Shown one piece after another: positions 6,132 through 13,780 of a stretch of DNA of 17,234 bases. The notes under the pieces were generated by a model. The model was not told the DNA's origin. It searched no databases and saw nothing but the letters and a program-made list of their open reading frames with translations. Where the stretch lies: positions 1-17,234 of the forward strand of contig JBKQPR010000360.1 of NCBI GenBank assembly GCA_052144935.1. Direction: 5' to 3'. Positions within the stretch are counted from its first letter, which is position 1, and each line of letters starts with the position of its first letter. The position numbers and the translations under genes were made by a program. The DNA comes from JOPF133 sp052144935. Lineage in GTDB: Bacteria; Acidobacteriota; Terriglobia; Bryobacterales; Bryobacteraceae.

Positions 6132-9100
6132 TTGAGCTTCGTAACGAACGTCAGTCCGAAGGTCCTGAGCCTGCTGGCTCCCGAAACGGCGGTGGATTTG
6201 TTTCGAGAGTTGCTATGGGCCGAAGCGCATCGCGCCGGCATCGGTCCCGCTCTGGTGTCCGTACCCGGGGCTATTAACGTAGCGGACGGAGGCGTCGACG
6301 CTGAAATCGCCGGGCTACCCGCGGTATCGCCGGGGGGATTGTTCTTTCCTGGTTTGACCCGGTATCAGATCAAAACTGGTGCCTTCTCTGCCGGCAACGA
6401 CTCCGAGATGAGGGCCCTGTTTCTGAAGGAAAAGAGCACTGAATTCAAAGACCGAGTTCGTTCGTGTTTCGAAAAGAATGGCACGTTTGTGGTGGTGCTC
6501 TTCGGCTCGGACACCCCCGATAGGACCGACGAGGAGCTTGCCCGTGCTTGTCAGGGGTTCGTGGGACAGCGTGAGCCTGCCTTTAGGGATCGACCCATTC
6601 ATGTACTTCGGCAGAATCAGATCGCCGGATTCGTGAACCGGCATATTGCCCTCGCGAACCACGCGCAGTTGAAAAGATTCCCGAATCTGAGGATACACGC
6701 GGAATGGGGCAAAGAAATCGAGTCGCTGGCCCCACTGAGAGTTGGCCCCCCGCAAGAAGGCTTCATAAGCCAGATTCGACTGGAACTCCGCCAGTCGGTG
6801 TCGAGACATCTGTGCATCTGGGGAGAACCGGGTATCGGTAAGACGCGCCTGGTCTATGAAGCAACGGCTGCGGAGGATCTCTCTTCCTCGATCGCATACT
6901 TTCGGTCACCGCAAGCGCTTGAGCAAAGCGAAGTTATCGACGAACTCGTGCACGATGTTGCGAAATCGGCCGTAGTAGTCGTTGACGATTGCGAATCGAG
7001 GGACCGCGAGAGCATTTGGCGGCAGCTAAAAGGACTCGGGACGAGGGTTCGGCTGGTCACGATCCAGCACGATCCTTGCGATAGCTCTGGAACGACGGTG
7101 GCTCTCCAGACGCCGGAGCTAGCTCCGGCACAGATTTCAGAAATCATCCAACAGCACGGGATTCCCAAGGATGCGGCCGACCGTTTCGCTGAATATTGCG
7201 GCGGATCCCCGCGCGTTGCGGATGTAGTCGGCTGGAATCTGCAAAACAATCCGGATGATCTCACTCGGCCCCTGGATACTGGCAACGTGTGGAATCGGTT
7301 CATCCAGGGCCCTGATCCTCCCTCCAGCGATTTGGTTGACCGCAGAAGACTGGTACTGCATTACGTCGCGCTGTTCAAGAAATTTGGCTACGGAGAGCCA
7401 TATCAAAGGGAAGCAAAGGCTATCGCAGCTCAGATCACGACAGCGAATCCGGCCGTCACATGGGAGAATTTCCAAGAGATTGTATATTCCTTGCAGAAGC
7501 GCCGAATCCTGCAGGGTGAAACCACGCTTTACATCAGTCCGAAGCTTCTTCACATCAAGCTTTGGTCCGACTGGTGGAACCTGTATGGCGACAACGTCAA
7601 TGTCGAGCAGTTCCTTGCCACAATCCCCGATACGCTGCACGAGTGGTTCTATGACATGTTCACGTATGCTCATGAATCGCAAGCGGTCGGCAAGACCGTG
7701 AGGACGATCCTGAGCGTACATGGCTCTTTTTTCCGACAAGGTTTGCTGAGGACGGAGGTAGGCGCCAATTTTTTTTTGAGCCTGACCGAGGCTGATACTG
7801 AGGCGGCGATCGAATTCCTCGAGGCAACTATTGCCAAAGAAAGTCGGGATGAGCTTCTGGAGTTCACTGCTGGGAGGCAGAGGGTTGTTTGGGCGCTCGA
7901 AAAAATAGCAGTGGAACGGCCGCTTTTCCAACGTGCCGCGCGCGTGCTGCTGCGATTAGCCGAAACGGAGAACGAGCATTCCTTCTCAAATAATGCCACC
8001 GGATCATTCGCCGGGCTATTCTCGCTCGGGCCCGGCAAAACTGCTCCGACACAAGCCCCGCCAGTCGAGCGGCTGCCTGTGTTGCGGGAGGCTATCACCG
8101 CACCGACATTAGAGACGCGTTCAGTAGCGTTGCGAGCCTGTGATCTGGCGTTGCGATCCCACTCTTTCATCCGTAACTATGGTGCCGAACGACGTGGCTT
8201 GAAGGACCTTGAACTGTGGTCGCCCAAGACATATGGCGAATGGTTCGACGCCTATCGGGATGTATGGCAACTTCTGAGTACGCAACTTGGCAGCCTCTCC
8301 GGGGAGGAACAGCCGGAGGCTGCGCGAATTCTGCTTAAACACGCGTTCGATCTTGTGCAAATTGAACCATTAGCCGACCTCATCACTGCGACAGTGCGAG
8401 GTTTAGTTGACCTGCCAACCGTTTCTCGAAAGACAATCCTGAAGAATGTTCTTGACGTGCTCGAACGGCTGAAATCGTTGCCAGACTCCGTCAGGTCGCG
8501 GTGGGAGGATATCCGGCTAGCGGCAGCGGGAGGAGGCGGCTTCCAAGGTCGGCTGAGGTCACAGCTTGTCCTTCCTGCCTGGCGCCTCGCAACCGGCTCC
8601 GGGCTATCGACGGAGCGATGGCGCCCTTTAGCCGAGGAGGCACTCGCGAACCCGGGCGAGTTTGTCGCTCAGCTTAGTTGGCTGACAACCAATGAGGCCG
8701 AGAGTGCTGGGCCGTTCGGTTATGAACTGGGACGGCTTGATGTGGAATTGGCCTTCAAGCAACCGATTATCGACGCGGTCATGCACGCGGACGCAGCTCC
8801 CAATACGGCTCTCGTTGGAGGGTACCTACGGGCCCTTCATGAGGTAGACACATCTAAATGGCTGTTGAGCATCCAGGAGCTGAGTCAGGGACCGGATGCG
8901 GAACGTTTCTTCCCCGCGGTGCTCATGCAGTCCGGTATAACGGACGAGGCCGCGACAGTGCTGAGCGATCTCGTGAGACGCGGCACGCTTCCTGCATATT
9001 ATCTCCAAGGTTTTATTTTTGGCGGCGAAATCAGGAATCTATCCCCGGATGCATTTGCGTCATGGATTTCGTTGTTGCTTGCCGAAAACGATCAGCTCGC

Positions 9101-9902
9101 AACGATCGCCGCTCTTCAGTTGCTGCATCACTATGGGAAGCCGGATCGATTGAAGGAAGTTTCACCCGACTTGATCGAAGCTGTCTTGTTGCACGATACG
9201 CTCTTCGAGAAAGAACGAGCTGAGCATCGTGGAGCGCACCGGGATTACGATTGGTCCGAAGTGGCACGCGAGTTTCTACGCGAGCATCCCGAGGAGAGAG
9301 TGGCTTTCGCCAAGAAGCTCTTAGAGAACATGGGCGAAGACTCTGTCGTGCTTTCGCGATTCGGACCGTCCTACGCGCAGCAATTTCTGGCGCAAATCGC
9401 CAAAGAATTGCCTTCCGAGGTGTGGGCCATTGCCGCGCCCCTACTTGGTCCTCCGATAGACTGGCGAGCGCACACCATCAAAGATTGGCTTAGAGGGAGC
9501 GATCTTTCGTTCGACGAGACACATGCTGAAGCGATACTCAGCAGCGTTCCGCCTCAGGGCCTTTGGGATTGGGTAGATACGGATGTCGAACGGCGGGCCT
9601 CGTACTTGGCAAGCTTTGTTCCGCCGTTCACGGCCGAGTTGAAGATTCCGGAGGTCTCACGTGAGTTGCTGGTTCGATATGGAGACCGCGACGACGTTCA
9701 GCGGAATCTTATCGCAAACTTCTCCAGTGAAGGATGGGTCGGGCCGGACAGCGAACACTATAGAAACAAGAAAGAAGCTCTAGAACGCCTTTTAGACACG
9801 GAAGCTGAGCCTCGCGTCCGCGAGTGGCTGAACCGCTATATCGGAACGTTGCGGCGATCAATTGAGCGAGCACGCACAGAAGAGGAGCGGGAGGACTTCT
9901 AA
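6132..9902 (+). CDS. Large STAND NTPase with N-terminal PD-(D/E)XK-like nuclease domain; Avs-like defence candidate
   Basis: A 1256-residue protein. Residues 1-190 look like a restriction-endonuclease fold: a helix FRELLWAEAHR (24-34), then GGVDAEI with Asp56 and YQIKTG with Gln79/Lys81, i.e. a D...QxK active-site pattern. Residues 205-400 hold a STAND-type NTPase: Walker A GEPGIGKT (231-238), Walker B VVVVDD (281-286), and a GGSP motif (357-360) like the GxP of NACHT/NB-ARC proteins. From about 430 to the end it is helix-rich, with no membrane segment seen, suiting a helical-repeat sensor. Effector-NTPase-sensor is the layout of Avs antiphage proteins; that role is inferred. Start TTG 6132 lacks a Shine-Dalgarno; the next in-frame GTG would begin at residue 21. 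The gene looks less GC-rich than its neighbours and stands alone, fitting horizontal acquisition. A T9 run lies at 7769-7777. Confidence 0.8.
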   Translation: MSFVTNVSPKVLSLLAPETAVDLFRELLWAEAHRAGIGPALVSVPGAINVADGGVDAEIAGLPAVSPGGLFFPGLTRYQIKTGAFSAGNDSEMRALFLKEKSTEFKDRVRSCFEKNGTFVVVLFGSDTPDRTDEELARACQGFVGQREPAFRDRPIHVLRQNQIAGFVNRHIALANHAQLKRFPNLRIHAEWGKEIESLAPLRVGPPQEGFISQIRLELRQSVSRHLCIWGEPGIGKTRLVYEATAAEDLSSSIAYFRSPQALEQSEVIDELVHDVAKSAVVVVDDCESRDRESIWRQLKGLGTRVRLVTIQHDPCDSSGTTVALQTPELAPAQISEIIQQHGIPKDAADRFAEYCGGSPRVADVVGWNLQNNPDDLTRPLDTGNVWNRFIQGPDPPSSDLVDRRRLVLHYVALFKKFGYGEPYQREAKAIAAQITTANPAVTWENFQEIVYSLQKRRILQGETTLYISPKLLHIKLWSDWWNLYGDNVNVEQFLATIPDTLHEWFYDMFTYAHESQAVGKTVRTILSVHGSFFRQGLLRTEVGANFFLSLTEADTEAAIEFLEATIAKESRDELLEFTAGRQRVVWALEKIAVERPLFQRAARVLLRLAETENEHSFSNNATGSFAGLFSLGPGKTAPTQAPPVERLPVLREAITAPTLETRSVALRACDLALRSHSFIRNYGAERRGLKDLELWSPKTYGEWFDAYRDVWQLLSTQLGSLSGEEQPEAARILLKHAFDLVQIEPLADLITATVRGLVDLPTVSRKTILKNVLDVLERLKSLPDSVRSRWEDIRLAAAGGGGFQGRLRSQLVLPAWRLATGSGLSTERWRPLAEEALANPGEFVAQLSWLTTNEAESAGPFGYELGRLDVELAFKQPIIDAVMHADAAPNTALVGGYLRALHEVDTSKWLLSIQELSQGPDAERFFPAVLMQSGITDEAATVLSDLVRRGTLPAYYLQGFIFGGEIRNLSPDAFASWISLLLAENDQLATIAALQLLHHYGKPDRLKEVSPDLIEAVLLHDTLFEKERAEHRGAHRDYDWSEVAREFLREHPEERVAFAKKLLENMGEDSVVLSRFGPSYAQQFLAQIAKELPSEVWAIAAPLLGPPIDWRAHTIKDWLRGSDLSFDETHAEAILSSVPPQGLWDWVDTDVERRASYLASFVPPFTAELKIPEVSRELLVRYGDRDDVQRNLIANFSSEGWVGPDSEHYRNKKEALERLLDTEAEPRVREWLNRYIGTLRRSIERARTEEEREDF

Positions 9903-10303
9903 GTTTAATAGGGAACGCGCTCCAAACGTGGGGCGCAGAAGCGATAACTGCGGCCACCGAGAGCGTCTTGGGAGACCAGAAGGAGTAGGAGTGGTTTGAA
10001 AGTACGGCGGGTGGCCCGTTGGCCAGTGGCCGCACAGGATTACTCCCCACCAACGCGCTTGCGTCGGGTATCCGCATCCCACATGAGCGCATCGTCGCCG
10101 ACTCGCTGGAGTGCCTGCGCCCGGGGTCCGACCGGCGATTCCCCGCGGGTGGTCGCCCAGCGTTCAGTTCAGGAATAAAAAGGACTGCCGCTTTGGCAGT
10201 CACCCGGACGGACGACACCCTATGCACAGAGGCGTTCGAAGGCTTCGCAACCAGCCCCAGCCACACCCGCCCGCCCGGAACGACGGTACAATGGAGGCCG
10301 ACG
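9903..10303. other. Intergenic region between the STAND gene and the first toxin-antitoxin module
   Basis: About 400 bp with no convincing gene. A TTG-started 60-codon frame (9996-10178) has an AGGAG sequence before it, but its product is Arg/Ser/Pro-rich with no motif, so I do not call it. The clear element is the minus-strand terminator at 10172-10201. TACAAT at 10287-10292 is a -10-like string, but it sits too close to the DUF433 Shine-Dalgarno to serve that gene normally. Confidence 0.5.
10172..10201 (-). terminator. Rho-independent terminator, minus strand
   Basis: Read on the minus strand: GACTGCC, loop AAAGC, GGCAGTC (perfect 7-bp stem, 10183-10201), then CTTTTTATTCC. It would end transcripts coming leftwards from the minus-strand toxin-antitoxin module. 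On the plus strand the A-rich flank precedes the stem, so it should not stop plus-strand transcription. Confidence 0.6.
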
Positions 10304-10516
10304 ATGGCGGACACCGTAATTGCGATCGACCCGGATGTGATGAGCGGAACGCCTTGCTTCCGTGGCACGCGCGTCCCCTTCAAGAATCTCATCGACTACA
10401 TCAAGGGCGGCCATTCTTTGGGCGAGTTCCTGCGGCAGTTTCCCAGTGTCACGCAGGAGATGGTAGTCCAGGCGCTCGAAGAAGCGAAGGATTCGCTGCT
10501 AGCCAGAATTGCGTGA
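10304..10516 (+). CDS. DUF433-family antitoxin (plus-strand module)
   Basis: A 70-residue protein matching the DUF433 pattern: IAIDPDVMSGTPCFRGTRVP (7-26), then LIDYIKGGHSLGEFLRQFPSVT and a closing helix. DUF433 proteins are small winged-helix-like antitoxins, usually paired with a PIN-like DUF5615 toxin that they bind and whose operon they may repress. Start ATG 10304 has a strong GGAGG at 10293-10297 with a 6-nt spacer; the frame is open further upstream but without DUF433 similarity. Its stop overlaps the GTG start of the toxin remnant (GTGA, 10513-10516), the usual coupled arrangement. The antitoxin looks intact, but its partner is broken. Confidence 0.85.
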   Translation: MADTVIAIDPDVMSGTPCFRGTRVPFKNLIDYIKGGHSLGEFLRQFPSVTQEMVVQALEEAKDSLLARIA

Positions 10517-10768
10517 AGATTCTGCTGGATGAGTGCCTGCCAATCGACCTCCGGCACAGCTTTCCCAAAGCAAAGAACGGCGAGCTGCTTCGGGCCGCCG
10601 AGCTTGCGCGCTATGACGTCCGTTCCCGAGCCAATCAGCTCGAAGACCTACGGATGGGTGTGCCGCACCGCCAAGTCCTTCGTCCACGACCGTGTCGGCG
10701 TCGTGGCCCAAGGCCCGAAGATCCGTCACGAGGTCAATAGGGAGGTTCTCGTCAAGCTTGAACTTCAC
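10499..10768 (-). pseudogene. Truncated DUF5615 PIN-like toxin remnant (minus-strand module)
   Basis: The GTG at 10768 opens MKFKLDENLPIDLVTDLRAL followed by GHDADTVVDEGLGGAAHP, a clean DUF5615 N-terminus of about 38 residues (10655-10768) with the acidic DEN motif. Beyond 10655 the frame runs through the antisense of the plus-strand toxin to a stop at 10499, with no family similarity. The C-terminal two thirds of the toxin, including later acidic residues, is missing. The start overlaps the upstream antitoxin stop by 4 bp (GTGA), mirroring the plus-strand module. It belongs to a different subgroup from the plus-strand toxin (KFKLDENLP against KILLDECLP), so this is not a simple inverted duplication. 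Confidence 0.72.
10513..10740 (+). pseudogene. Truncated DUF5615 PIN-like toxin remnant (plus-strand module)
   Basis: The GTG-started frame gives VKILLDECLPIDLRHSFP, the typical DUF5615 N-terminus with its first acidic residues. KAKNGELLRAAELARYDV and RSRANQLEDL, both recognisable family pieces, follow directly. Compared with the family as I recall it, the segment between LRHSFP and KNGELL is shortened and the part between YDV and RSR, which normally holds a further acidic residue (xxTxDxxxxxQQN), is missing. After codon 46 (position 10650) the sequence becomes antisense to the opposing toxin, giving an Arg/Pro-rich tail to a stop at 10740. The full-length family is about 110 residues, so the nuclease should be inactive. 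The internal gaps rest on recall, not an alignment. Confidence 0.7.
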
Positions 10769-11001
10769 ATTGCCCGGATAGGCACGAGACGTTCTTCGTG
10801 CGCCAGTTCTGCTGCGTAGGCGAGAGCGGCATGGATGTGGTCGACACGAAGGGAGGGATAACTCGCCAAAACCTCATCCTTGCTGGCGCCCTCGGCAAGG
10901 CTGTCGAGGATCACCGTGACCGGAATTCGGGTGCCTGTTGCACAGATCTCACCGCCGCAGACCTGTGGGTTACTGCTGAGAAAATCCTGCCATGCCGCCA
11001 T
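10765..11001 (-). CDS. DUF433-family antitoxin (minus-strand module)
   Basis: A 78-residue DUF433 protein: NPQVCGGEICATGTRIPVTV (11-30), LDSLAEGASKDEVLASYPSL, and a final helix HIHAALAYAAELAHEE. This is the complete family pattern, so the antitoxin appears intact. Start ATG 11001; GGAG lies 2 nt upstream, a short spacing. Its stop overlaps the toxin start (GTGA). The gene lies 98 bp downstream of the permease gene on the same strand and could be read through from it or from its own promoter. Its partner toxin is truncated, leaving it an orphan antitoxin that could still bind DNA or a homologous toxin elsewhere. Confidence 0.87.
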   Translation of the reverse strand: MAAWQDFLSSNPQVCGGEICATGTRIPVTVILDSLAEGASKDEVLASYPSLRVDHIHAALAYAAELAHEERLVPIRAM

Positions 11002-11035
11002 ATCTCCAGTCTACGTGGGCGCCACGCCGACGTCC

Positions 11036-11059
11036 ACTCGCCGCTTCGCCACTTCGCCA
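11036..11059. repeat. Octamer direct repeats upstream of the minus-strand antitoxin
   Basis: Two perfect copies of CTTCGCCA (11044-11059) preceded by a diverged copy ACTCGCCG. They lie 35-58 bp upstream of the DUF433 start, where an autoregulatory operator might be expected; a regulatory role is a guess. Confidence 0.35.
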
Positions 11060-11099
11060 CTCGAACCGGAAGTGGCCGGCGGCTCTGCCTCGATCCCCC

Positions 11100-13601
11100 C
11101 TACTCCCACCGCAACGCGCTCATCGGATCGATGGCCGTGGCGCGCCGCGCCGGGAGGTAGCCTGCCAACGCGGTCACGGCTGCGATTCCCAACGAGGCGG
11201 CGGCCATGGTGAGCAAGTCGGTGGGCGCAACCCCGAACAACTGCGCTTGAATCAGCCGGGTGACGCCGTAGGCGCCGATCAGTCCGATGGCCACGCCGAT
11301 TCCGGCGAGCGTCAGCGTTTCGCGCAGCACCATCCACACCACCGAGCCTTGCCCCGCGCCCAGCGCCATGCGAATGCCGATCTCGCGCGTGCGGCGCGCC
11401 ACCATGAAAGCCATCACACCATAGAGACCCAGCGCCGCCAGCAGCGTGGCGAGACATCCGAAGACGCTCGAAAGCGTAGCCAGCAACCGCTCCGTGAGCA
11501 GTGAGATATTCACCTGGTTGCCCAAGGTGCGCAGGTCGTACATAGGCACGCCGGCATCCACTTCCCGCACCGCCGCGCGCAGCGTATTGAACAGGCGCGT
11601 GGGGTCGCCTTGAGCGCGCACGTAGACCGTGCCCCCGGTCGCAAAGGTCTTCTGTTCGCTGGGAATGTAGAGTTCGTAGGGGATCTCGTCGCGCATGCTT
11701 TCGTATTTCGTGTCTCCCACCACACCCACGATCCGGATATCCGTCTTGGTTCCCGGATCGATTCCCATGCCGATGTGGCGGCCCAGCGGATCGGCGCCTC
11801 CAAAATATCGCTTGACGAATTTCTGGTTCGCGATGGCCACCTTGGGCGCGCCGGCGACGTCGCGTTCGTTGAAATCGCGGCCCAGCAGCACGGGAATCTT
11901 CAGGGTCTTAAAGAACCCGGGATTGCAATACTGCATGTGTGGATCGGGGCGTTCATCCGGCTTGGCCGAGTACCCTTCGATGGTGACCCAGTTATCCCAC
12001 TCGTCGTCTTCCAGCACGGGGACGACCGCGAAGGTGTGCGATTCCACGCCGGGGAGTGCGCTCAAGCGTTCGCCCAGGCGGCGGAAATAGTCCCTGGTAA
12101 ACGGGACGTCATAGCGGCTCATGGTGGGGTCGACATCGAAGGCCAGCACATTCCTCACATCGAAGCCGGGATTCAGCGTCTGCAGGTTGCGCAAGCTCTG
12201 CAGGAACAGCCCTGCGCCGATCAGCAGCAGCAGGGACAGAGAGACCTGCGCCACCACCAGGCCCTTGCGCAAGCCGGCGGAGCCGCCGCGGATCACGGCG
12301 CCCGCCTGGTCCTTCAAGGTATTGGCCAGTTTCGGCCGCGTGGATTGGAGCGCCGGGGCCAGGCCGAAAACCGCGCCCGCTACGAGCGAGAGGGCGAAGG
12401 TGAAGCCGAGGACGGTCCAATCCGGCGTGCTCGAAAGCGAGAGCGGGGTGTGTCCGGAGGGCAGAAAGTCGATCAATGCCTGGTCGATCGCCACTGCCAG
12501 ACAGACGCCCAGCGACCCGCCGGCCGCCGCGAGCACGAGACTCTCCACCAAAAGCTGGCGGATGAGCCGGCCGCGCCCCGCGCCCAACGCCAGGCGAACG
12601 GCGATCTCTTTCTGCCGCGCCGAGGCGCGCGCGATCAGCAGATTCGCCAGATTGGAGCAGGCGATCAGAAGCACCAGCCCGACGATGCCCATCAGCGCGA
12701 AAAGCGGCTTCGAGTACGCCCTGCGCAGGTTCGAGCGGCCTTTCGATCCGGGCATCGCCTCCATCCACATCTTCAGGAACTCCTGTTTGACGAAGGGCGA
12801 GGCCTTGGCGAAGGGCTTCTCGGTCACTTCACGGTTGAGGATCTGGTGGAACAGCGGCTGCAGCCCCGCTTGCGCCCTTTCCATCGTCACGCCGGGCTTG
12901 AGGCGGCCGAAGACCTCCGTCCAGCGGAAACGGTCCTCGTTCAAGCGGCTGAAATCCGAGCGGGGCAGGTCGTCGATCATAGTCGCCGGGATGCGAATCT
13001 GCGGCGCGCGGCCCGGCTCCACTCCGTCGAATCCCGCCTGGCTCACGCCGATGATCGTCAGCGCCCGGCCATTGACCACGATCTGCTTTCCGACGATGCC
13101 CGGGTCTGCGCCGAAACGCGCGCGCCAATAGCCGTAACTGAGCACGGCCAGCGGATGACCGCCCTGGATCAGATCGTCGGAAGCGGTGAACACACGGCCC
13201 GCCGCCGCACCGACGCCCAGAACCGGGAAGTAGTTGCCCGAAACGAAATCGGCGCCGATCAGTTCCGTGCTGCCTTGGAACGACGCACTCACGGTGCTCG
13301 GGTACGTGCAGAACATTCCGCTAAAGACCTGGTTCTGGTCGCGGATTTCCTGGTACATCGGGTAAGAGATTCTGTCGCGCCCGTTGTTGCCGCCGTAATG
13401 CTTGCCGCGTCCGGCCAGCATCACGAGCTGGTCCGGATCTCTCACCGGAAGCGGCTGCAAAATGAGCTGGTTGATGAGTGTGAAGATGGCCGTGTTGGCG
13501 CCCATGCCCAGAGCGAGCGAAAGCACGGCCACGGCCAGAAAGACGGGCGACTTGCGCAGGGTGCGCAGGGAATACCGGAGATCTTGCAGGATGGCGGCCA
13601 T
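11100..13601 (-). CDS. ADOP-type ABC transporter permease (MacB/FtsX family)
   Basis: An 833-residue inner-membrane permease of the acidobacterial duplicated orphan permease type: two FtsX-like units fused, without an ATPase gene beside it. Order: cytoplasmic start MAAILQDLRYSLRTLRKSP, TM1 about 21-43, MacB-type periplasmic domain about 50-295, and the first FtsX unit with TMs near 299-323, 352-375 and 396-418. A helix at about 448-469 then opens a second periplasmic domain, and the second FtsX unit is in the last 130 residues. Each FtsX unit carries the conserved cytoplasmic loop (KEIAVRLALGAG, REIGIRMALGAG). The end RATAIDPMSALRWE is typical. The MacB-type mechanism moves or extracts substrate on the periplasmic side; substrate unknown. 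No PadR regulator is adjacent. The start has no Shine-Dalgarno but has a -10 immediately upstream. Confidence 0.95.
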   Translation of the reverse strand: MAAILQDLRYSLRTLRKSPVFLAVAVLSLALGMGANTAIFTLINQLILQPLPVRDPDQLVMLAGRGKHYGGNNGRDRISYPMYQEIRDQNQVFSGMFCTYPSTVSASFQGSTELIGADFVSGNYFPVLGVGAAAGRVFTASDDLIQGGHPLAVLSYGYWRARFGADPGIVGKQIVVNGRALTIIGVSQAGFDGVEPGRAPQIRIPATMIDDLPRSDFSRLNEDRFRWTEVFGRLKPGVTMERAQAGLQPLFHQILNREVTEKPFAKASPFVKQEFLKMWMEAMPGSKGRSNLRRAYSKPLFALMGIVGLVLLIACSNLANLLIARASARQKEIAVRLALGAGRGRLIRQLLVESLVLAAAGGSLGVCLAVAIDQALIDFLPSGHTPLSLSSTPDWTVLGFTFALSLVAGAVFGLAPALQSTRPKLANTLKDQAGAVIRGGSAGLRKGLVVAQVSLSLLLLIGAGLFLQSLRNLQTLNPGFDVRNVLAFDVDPTMSRYDVPFTRDYFRRLGERLSALPGVESHTFAVVPVLEDDEWDNWVTIEGYSAKPDERPDPHMQYCNPGFFKTLKIPVLLGRDFNERDVAGAPKVAIANQKFVKRYFGGADPLGRHIGMGIDPGTKTDIRIVGVVGDTKYESMRDEIPYELYIPSEQKTFATGGTVYVRAQGDPTRLFNTLRAAVREVDAGVPMYDLRTLGNQVNISLLTERLLATLSSVFGCLATLLAALGLYGVMAFMVARRTREIGIRMALGAGQGSVVWMVLRETLTLAGIGVAIGLIGAYGVTRLIQAQLFGVAPTDLLTMAAASLGIAAVTALAGYLPARRATAIDPMSALRWE

Positions 13602-13606
13602 CGACC

Positions 13607-13612
13607 GTTATA
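13607..13612 (-). promoter_or_regulatory. -10 element directly before the permease start
   Basis: TATAAC on the minus strand ends 5 nt before the ATG at 13601, placing the transcription start at or next to the start codon. With no Shine-Dalgarno in front, a leaderless message is plausible. The -35 region is not recognisable. Confidence 0.4.
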
Positions 13613-13712
13613 CTGCGCGGCGCGGAAAAGGTTACGATTCTCCGGTGAAAATATGCCCAAGAGCCGGAGTTCCGCCAGCGGCCGGGAGGGACGGCGCCGG
13701 GTCAATGTGCGT

Positions 13713-13780
13713 ATTCCGCTGAAGTGGGGCAGCGATTCCGGAGCATGTGGGGCACCGATTCCGGTGAAGTGGGGCAACCG
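13713..13780. repeat. Three tandem 22-23 bp repeats, IS21-like terminal sites
   Basis: Three head-to-tail units at 13713-13734, 13735-13757 and 13758-13780. Each begins ATTCCG, contains GTGGGGCA, and varies mainly in the middle and last bases. IS21-family elements are known for several transposase-binding repeats at each end, and the pattern matches that look; TGTGCG at 13706 could be the tip. No istA/istB-like gene or second end is in the window, so it would be a solo end or remnant. Confidence 0.6.

Noticed and set aside
9996..10178. A small TTG-started ORF with AGGAG upstream, as an accessory gene of the STAND system
   Set aside because: The product is Arg/Ser/Pro-rich with no motif and the reverse frame is equally open. 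Conservation would be needed to keep it.
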